This document shows, piece by piece, positions 59,601 through 64,000 of a DNA stretch of 64,000 nt. Under the pieces are notes generated by a model, which saw nothing but the letters and a program-made list of their open reading frames with translations, made no database searches and was not told the DNA's origin. The stretch spans positions 29,142,222 to 29,206,221 of the forward strand of contig OX365952.1 in NCBI GenBank assembly GCA_947247005.1, in the 5' to 3' direction. How positions within the stretch are numbered: the first letter of the stretch is position 1; the number at the start of each line of letters is the position of its first letter. This DNA is from Spisula solida. Taxonomy: Eukaryota; Mollusca; Bivalvia; Venerida; Mactridae. A program made the position numbers and the translations under genes.

Positions 59601-62600
59601 AACTTTTCAACTGGTTGATTAATTTCGATGGAATTTTGCATGGAAGTAGTTATTACAATGTTTTGTATGAATACAATTACTTTATCGAGATATCGAATGT
59701 CAATTCTTGTTTTTGATACCTTTGAAATCTAACCAATTCCTATGAAATCAACCTTGAAATGAATATATAAATTTTACAAAAACAATTATTTTTTTTACTC
59801 TTAATCAATGATACAGTTACCTGTGGGTTAAATAAAGCCATAAATGAACCTTGTCCTTTGAAAATAGATAATCCGATGGTGAATCAAATTCTATGTCTAG
59901 ACTCATTTGGACTGCATGCTATGAAATGGGTACATATTATATAAGACTTCTGCATTGCAAGAACCCAAAAAAACAATGAAAAATATATTAAGATAAATAC
60001 CTCTCTCCAGGCCAAGGATTTGACCCTTATACGTTTCTCTCTGGAACTCCAGCTCAGATTTGTTGTCTTCAACTTGACGTAATTTACGCTGAATGGTTTC
60101 TCTTGTCTTGTTTAAACGTTGAGTCTCATTCTTAAGTTGACTTACTTCATCTTCTTTCAACTTTGAAACAAAAAGTAAGTATTTTGTTACAGTACATGAA
60201 ATTTGTGCTGATTTTTGCACAAGAGAAAGTGTCATGTATTTTTGTGATTATGAGATGAATAGCCTTTGGTTTCTGAATGCTCGACTTTCCTATACTTAGC
60301 TATATCATAGAGTATGCCTTTTGTGTACGGATCCAGGAAAGTCCCGAATTCAGATGGTGTATTTATTATTTCCTACTCCATAACAAAAATTGATGGTATT
60401 TTTGAAAATCCCTTGTATACGGAAGGTGCACCACTTATAATAAACAGTGTTAAACATCTTATTTTCATGCGAACACGATCAGCTCGAAATGTCACAATAA
60501 TGCAGTTTTCTGAATAGTAAAATGTATGCATACACCGAATGAACAATCTTTTTTTACTCATACTGTCCTTAAACGTTACAATACGCATTGTTTCTTTCGT
60601 AACGTTCATAGTGCAGGGCATTTAATGTATGGTAACGGTATAATAAACAAATAACAACATACATAATTCTCTACAACGCTTCAAATCAAGCAAGTGTCTT
60701 TTATTTTATCTTTTATATTATATTATAATACGTTTTATACATATTTTTCTGATGCTTTGATACCGGCAAACTTAACTGCATTTTATTATTTGCTTTCAAT
60801 GTATTATGGCGATTTTTCAGTGAAAATAACAGTGAAAATAACAGTGAAATTACCACTTTGTTATTTTCACTGTTTTAGAAGCTGGTTCCATTATCATGCA
60901 GAAAAAGAAACGTAACGTCAACGGCGCCGGGCTTTAAAATATGCGTTACGTCATCATGACGTCATAATTCTCACGTCGTGACGTTCTAATTTCGACGTGA
61001 TTTTTCCAATTAAGCAAATTACGGCACATATTTAAGAGGAATTGAGGCATATAATAAACAGAAAATTTGTTGATTTTTGGTTTAAGATCAATTTTATTTC
61101 ACTCGTGATCACAGAAAATTTAATTTTCACTCGTGGCTAAGCCACTCGTGAAAATATTGATTTTCTGTGATCACTCGGTGAAATAAAATTCGATCTTAGA
61201 CCAAAATCAACAAATATCCTCTATATATTTTTTTTTGCTACAAGTAGCCTTTATTTCATATTTTTCACATGTAATAGTATAGTGAAAATCATCAATGCTG
61301 CCAACTTCTTAGGGTCAACTCAATTATAACTGCTAAATTACAAATGTGAGTAGTCAATTTATCATACAAGATGAAATACCAGAATGAGCAAAAATATTCA
61401 TATACGGTACGTAACGCTTGCAAAAAAGTTTGGCCTTCAAACAATACTAAACAGATGGTAAATTTACCTAATATACAACTATGTGCAGTTCAAAAAGTAA
61501 ATTTCATTTATATTTTATTAGCATGAACATATCAGGTGATCAACACTGTTCAAATATAAGTAAATTGCTGCAACTGTCTATTATAGTTGGTATATATTTT
61601 TATTTTCAATCCTCTTGCCAGAGTAGAGCTTGTCAAACCATGAATGCTTAGGGAGCATTTTAGCATTGTAATAGTGGTAAAATATTAATCAAATTATCAC
61701 ACACTAGTATGAGTTTTATGTATGGATAATAAAGCCTTATACAAACCTTCAACTCAGACACACGGGCTTGATTCTCTTGGGCTAGAGTGTCAGTAGATAT
61801 TAGCTGATTGTCAAAATCACTCTGCAGTTTCTGGAATCTTGTGTTCAAAATATCAGCATCCTTGATAGCTCGTTCATTCAAGATCTGTGAAAAGAGCCAA
61901 AATCATTCTATATTTTGTACTGTAACTATGGAAAGGTGGCTCCACTGCCTTCCCTGTCCGATTTTTCATTGTCTCTTTGGACAAATAAAGGTTTTGCTAA
62001 TTTGTAAATTGTATGACTGACCAAAGAATGCAGTCTTTTTACTGAAATCATCAACTTCAGATGTCTAGTTTAAAGAGCGACTAACTTGGGAACAGTAAGT
62101 AAGTGGGAGTCATATTATAACAAATGGTCATTAATAAGTAACGTGCTCAGACTTTAAATGGTTAATAATTAAAGATCTGAACCCAATAAATGCTTACATC
62201 AAAAGCTATTTCTACTAACAAATATATAATTATACATGTATGATGTTTAGCTTACCCTCTGCTCCTTCAACTGCATCTCAAGCTTGCCAATATCTTCCTT
62301 GTATCGTTGGATCTGAGTCTGCATGGTCTTAATCTCAGAGCCTTTAGAATCAAGGTCTGCTTTTGCCTGCTTCATTTCACGCTCCATTTTGTCTCGTTTG
62401 CGAGCTTCACGTTGTGCTTCATTGTTACGCATCTGAATATCTTGGGACAACTGTGAATTTATAAATAAGATTTGCAGTATTAGATGAATATTGACTGCTT
62501 TATGTTAGAATATTATAACATAGATCACAACACAAAATTCCACTCTTCAGTTCACTGATTACATATATATTTCATTAAGTTTGGCATTGTTGTTTGACAT

Positions 62601-63119
62601 CATTAAATCAAACCTACTACTTACGACCTTATAAGATTCATGCATATTTAAAATCTGCATCTCAAGGCCCTTAGTATGAGCCTATTTTCATGAAAATCGG
62701 AAGTGGTCATGTTGATCATACTGAAGATTAAAAAGCTTGTTTTTCCATAAGTAAACAGTAGTTTTCAGACAGTTTTTTATTGTTTTCTCAAAATATTGAT
62801 CTTGCACTTACAACCTTCTAATTCTAAGCAAGCGAAATATATACTTAATTCCACTTTGCCAGACAACAGAAAAATGACCTCATCATTGCCAAGGTAGTGA
62901 CTATTTCATAGTATACATTAACATTCCAATATTTGTATGAATTATTCCACTGCAAAGCTCACCTCCTGGATTTTCTCTTCAGCATCATTCTTTTGCTCAT
63001 CAAGATGTTGTTGAGTAGCATTAGACTGAGCTAATTGTTCTCGTAGCTTGACAATCTCCTGCAGACTATCATCACGCTCTTTAGTTAAATCCTCCTTAAT
63101 TTTAAGTAGCTCATTTACA
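53505..63119 (-). CDS. CFAP58: CFAP58 (CCDC147), cilia- and flagella-associated coiled-coil protein, 3' thirteen exons
   Basis: A structural coiled-coil protein of motile cilia and sperm flagella; loss of human CFAP58 gives malformed sperm tails. Thirteen minus-strand exons join in phase throughout to a frame of about 728 residues ending at TAG 53505. The human protein is about 870 residues, so roughly 140 N-terminal residues lie past the right edge. Nearly the whole length is heptad-rich, charged coiled coil. Diagnostic family text includes KKNLEQEIQNYKEEAQKQRK, KERDRYINEASDLTQK, RCKALEEELENPMNIHRWRK, LEGSDP, ILARQPGPEVAEQL, MASELNMYESQVNEYKYEI and a non-coiled tail PRFTGGGFNL. All introns are GT..AG. 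Several introns carry transposon-like inverted repeats. The reading is intact, with no stop or frameshift. Confidence 0.93.
54011..54144 (-). CDS. CFAP58: CFAP58 exon (SMASELNMYES...)
   Basis: Phase 0 in, phase 2 out. MASELNMYESQVNEYKYEIE and a basic stretch KKKYFMQKKKEQQQ. Confidence 0.92.
54515..54739 (-). CDS. CFAP58: CFAP58 exon (GSDPSQYENI...)
   Basis: 75 codons, phase 0 to 0. Contains HTLQKRLIAKTEEVVEKE and ILARQPGPEVAEQL. Confidence 0.92.
54740..55776. other. CFAP58 intron with element ends
   Basis: Contains TGACCCTCGTACAAGG near 55487 and TACAAGGGTCAATTTGAAAG near 55637, which resemble ends of the ACGAGGG-type TIR family in outward-facing positions. GC-richer sequence at 55085-55185 (GTCCGGGGTGACTCGC, ACCGGACAGTGACCCGAGG) is probably another element fragment. 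Confidence 0.4.
55777..55888 (-). CDS. CFAP58: CFAP58 exon (REVYHIQREL...)
   Basis: One base plus 37 codons, ending ENPMNIHRWRKLE; donor gtacta. Confidence 0.92.
56209..56432 (-). CDS. CFAP58: CFAP58 exon (VISERDILGTQL...)
   Basis: Phase 0 in, phase 2 out. LVRRNDELALLYEKIKIQQ and LKLEIKKLRREKGILQ. Confidence 0.92.
56675..56784 (-). CDS. CFAP58: CFAP58 exon (ENKAYIEAQEA...)
   Basis: Phase 1 in, phase 0 out. ADAERVRQKKELDQ; the donor is gtcagt rather than gtaagt. Confidence 0.9.
57293..57470 (-). CDS. CFAP58: CFAP58 exon (DEITEMKRKLK...)
   Basis: Phase 0 in, phase 1 out. HQIDQLKEEIQAKEAALVKE and KAELQKMKQLA. Confidence 0.92.
57860..58021 (-). CDS. CFAP58: CFAP58 exon (VLQHMEDVKVRE...)
   Basis: 54 codons, phase 0 to 0. 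MQIFDFKKKIAESETKLKQQ and YEAVRSDRNLYSKNLIESQ. Confidence 0.92.
58585..58859 (-). CDS. CFAP58: CFAP58 exon (LEASKKQAEADKK...)
   Basis: Two bases plus 91 codons, ending SDLTQK. The most conserved-looking exon, with KLHEQSKKNLEQEIQNYKEE. Confidence 0.93.
58922..59833. mobile_element. Foldback/TIR element in CFAP58 intron
   Basis: 58922-59025 pairs with 59742-59833: GCTAAATCACAGGTAACTGT with ACAGTTACCTGTGGGTTAAA, ATTAAGAGTAAAAA with TTTTTACTCTTAAT, and AAGGTTGATT with AATCAACCTT. About 910 bp, with a further small TTCATTGGT/ACCAATGAA hairpin inside. No transposase. Confidence 0.75.
60001..60160 (-). CDS. CFAP58: CFAP58 exon (LKEDEVSQLKNE...)
   Basis: Phase 0 in, phase 1 out. TIQRKLRQVEDNKSELEFQ and KGQILGLER. 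Confidence 0.92.
61065..61215. repeat. Palindrome of about 70-bp arms in CFAP58 intron
   Basis: ATTTGTTGATTTTTGGTTTA at 61065 pairs with CCAAAATCAACAAAT at 61215. The centre GTGGCTAAGCCAC has almost no spacer, and arms stay paired with a few mismatches and a bulge. Upstream, 60822-60880 holds AACAGTGAAAAT units and their complement. Confidence 0.8.
61747..61884 (-). CDS. CFAP58: CFAP58 exon (ILNERAIKDAD...)
   Basis: 46 codons, phase 0 to 0. TRFQKLQSDFDNQLISTDTL; donor gtttgt is weak but the phase fits. Confidence 0.9.
62256..62450 (-). CDS. CFAP58: CFAP58 exon (LSQDIQMRNNEA...)
   Basis: 65 codons, phase 0 to 0. REARKRDKMEREMKQAKADL. Confidence 0.92.
62963..63119 (-). CDS. CFAP58: CFAP58 most upstream exon in window (VNELLKIKEDL...)
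   Basis: One base plus 52 codons; earlier exons are past 64000. VKLREQLAQSNATQQHLDEQ. Donor gtgagc. Confidence 0.9.
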
Positions 63120-64000
63120 CTGAAAGTAGAAGGACAATAAAAAATATTTCATTGTTTTTACCAGTAAATTTTACATAGTTGATGCTGGAAGAATGTATTA
63201 TATATTTCTCAGTTAAGGCAACAGAAACATTAATAATTACACTGTGAATTCAACAAGACATTTTAATAAAAATAATAATAATAATAATGTCATTATTTTC
63301 TGTGAATAACATAATTGGCACACCAATTTTCATTATGGTCCACTTTAGCCTTATCTTGTTCATCTGGATAATCATTCTAAGATTTACATGATCCAGTGAA
63401 CATTTATGAAAATTGCATGTAATATTACTGTACAAGTTGCTAGGCTGTGATTGTTCCAAGAGTAACTGGCTGTAATATTCTACACTTATCCATTCCCCTC
63501 GCAAAAACATGTTGGAATAGGTCAGACTTAATCTAAACCAATTTGTTCCAAAGATTTTAAGAAAATTTGAGCCTAAAAGAGGAAGAATCACAGGCCTCAA
63601 ATTGACCTCAATCTTAAACCCCACTTACATTTCATTAAAAACATACTGACCAAGATTCATGAATATTTGATGCAAACACAGCCTCTATTGCACACATTTT
63701 TCTATGATTTTACATAGTACCACGTAACCGTAACAAGAGCTGTCACTGTAAGGGACATATGCCCCTGAAGTGCGATGTTGACAGTATAGAGGGTTTCACC
63801 CCCTCCCCCCATGAATCCCACAAAGTAACTATCACATCTTACAACTTTAGTACAGTATACATCAGGTGTAATTCAGGGGCAGTAACAGCGTTGATTATGG
63901 CGAAAATATTGACATGCAAAAAAGAAAACAATTAATCCACCTGAGGACAGGTTTTGTGATATAATCATCCAAATTATGCTGATTAATTACGTATAATCCA
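63120..64000. other. CFAP58 intron running off the right edge
   Basis: From about 63732, AACAAGAGCTGTCACTGTAA and GGGACATATGCCCCTGAAG look like the start of a common molluscan interspersed repeat, cut by the window end. A short AAT run lies at 63269-63288. Confidence 0.4.

Overview
The window looks like nuclear DNA from an invertebrate animal, most likely a bivalve mollusc. It is AT-rich and split into short exons with GT..AG introns, and it is crowded with inverted-repeat transposons, minisatellites, a non-LTR retrotransposon and two tandem-repeat elements of the pearl/Helentron kind known from bivalve genomes. The bivalve assignment is inference from repeat style, not from a marker gene.

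Two protein-coding genes can be supported. (1) On the minus strand, 53505-63119 holds thirteen coding exons of CFAP58 (CCDC147), a ciliary/flagellar coiled-coil protein. All splice phases agree from exon to exon. They give about 728 residues ending in a stop, and the N-terminal part lies beyond the right edge. (2) On the plus strand, exons at 7336-7402, 8775-8907, 19941-20068, 24071-24224, 25246-25437 and 40531-41015 form what I read as one secreted gene about 33.7 kb long. It has a signal peptide, a Cys-rich N-glycosylated region, then a His/Asp/Ser-rich region of 24-residue tandem repeats and a C-terminal hydrophobic tail like a GPI-anchor signal. The first four exons join in phase, and so do the last two. 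The join between exons 4 and 5 does not, so an exon is missing there or the model is wrong at that point. I do not recognise this protein as a named family.

Layout: 1-7335 upstream flank with a foldback element (691-1640) carrying a nested pogo-like MITE, and a TIR element (2942-4316) carrying a second TIR element. 7336-41015 is the Cys-rich/His-repeat gene, whose introns hold a 5.5 kb foldback element made of two 1.1 kb arms and a 42-bp minisatellite, a MITE, a TIR element filled with a 22-bp minisatellite, a 50-bp minisatellite, a 3.1 kb 21-bp minisatellite, a non-LTR retrotransposon with an inverted partial copy, a 1.3 kb TIR element, a perfect 40-bp hairpin, a 280-bp triplication and a pearl-like element. 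41016-53504 is intergenic: a MITE, a TIR element with inverted tandem arms, a dead reverse transcriptase split by nested insertions, and a second pearl-like element. 53505-64000 is CFAP58 with foldback and palindromic insertions in its introns.

Most long open frames inside the minisatellites come from stop-free repeat units, not genes. The most interesting material is the secreted His-repeat gene with minisatellite-laden introns, and the recurring design of terminal inverted repeats enclosing tandem arrays.
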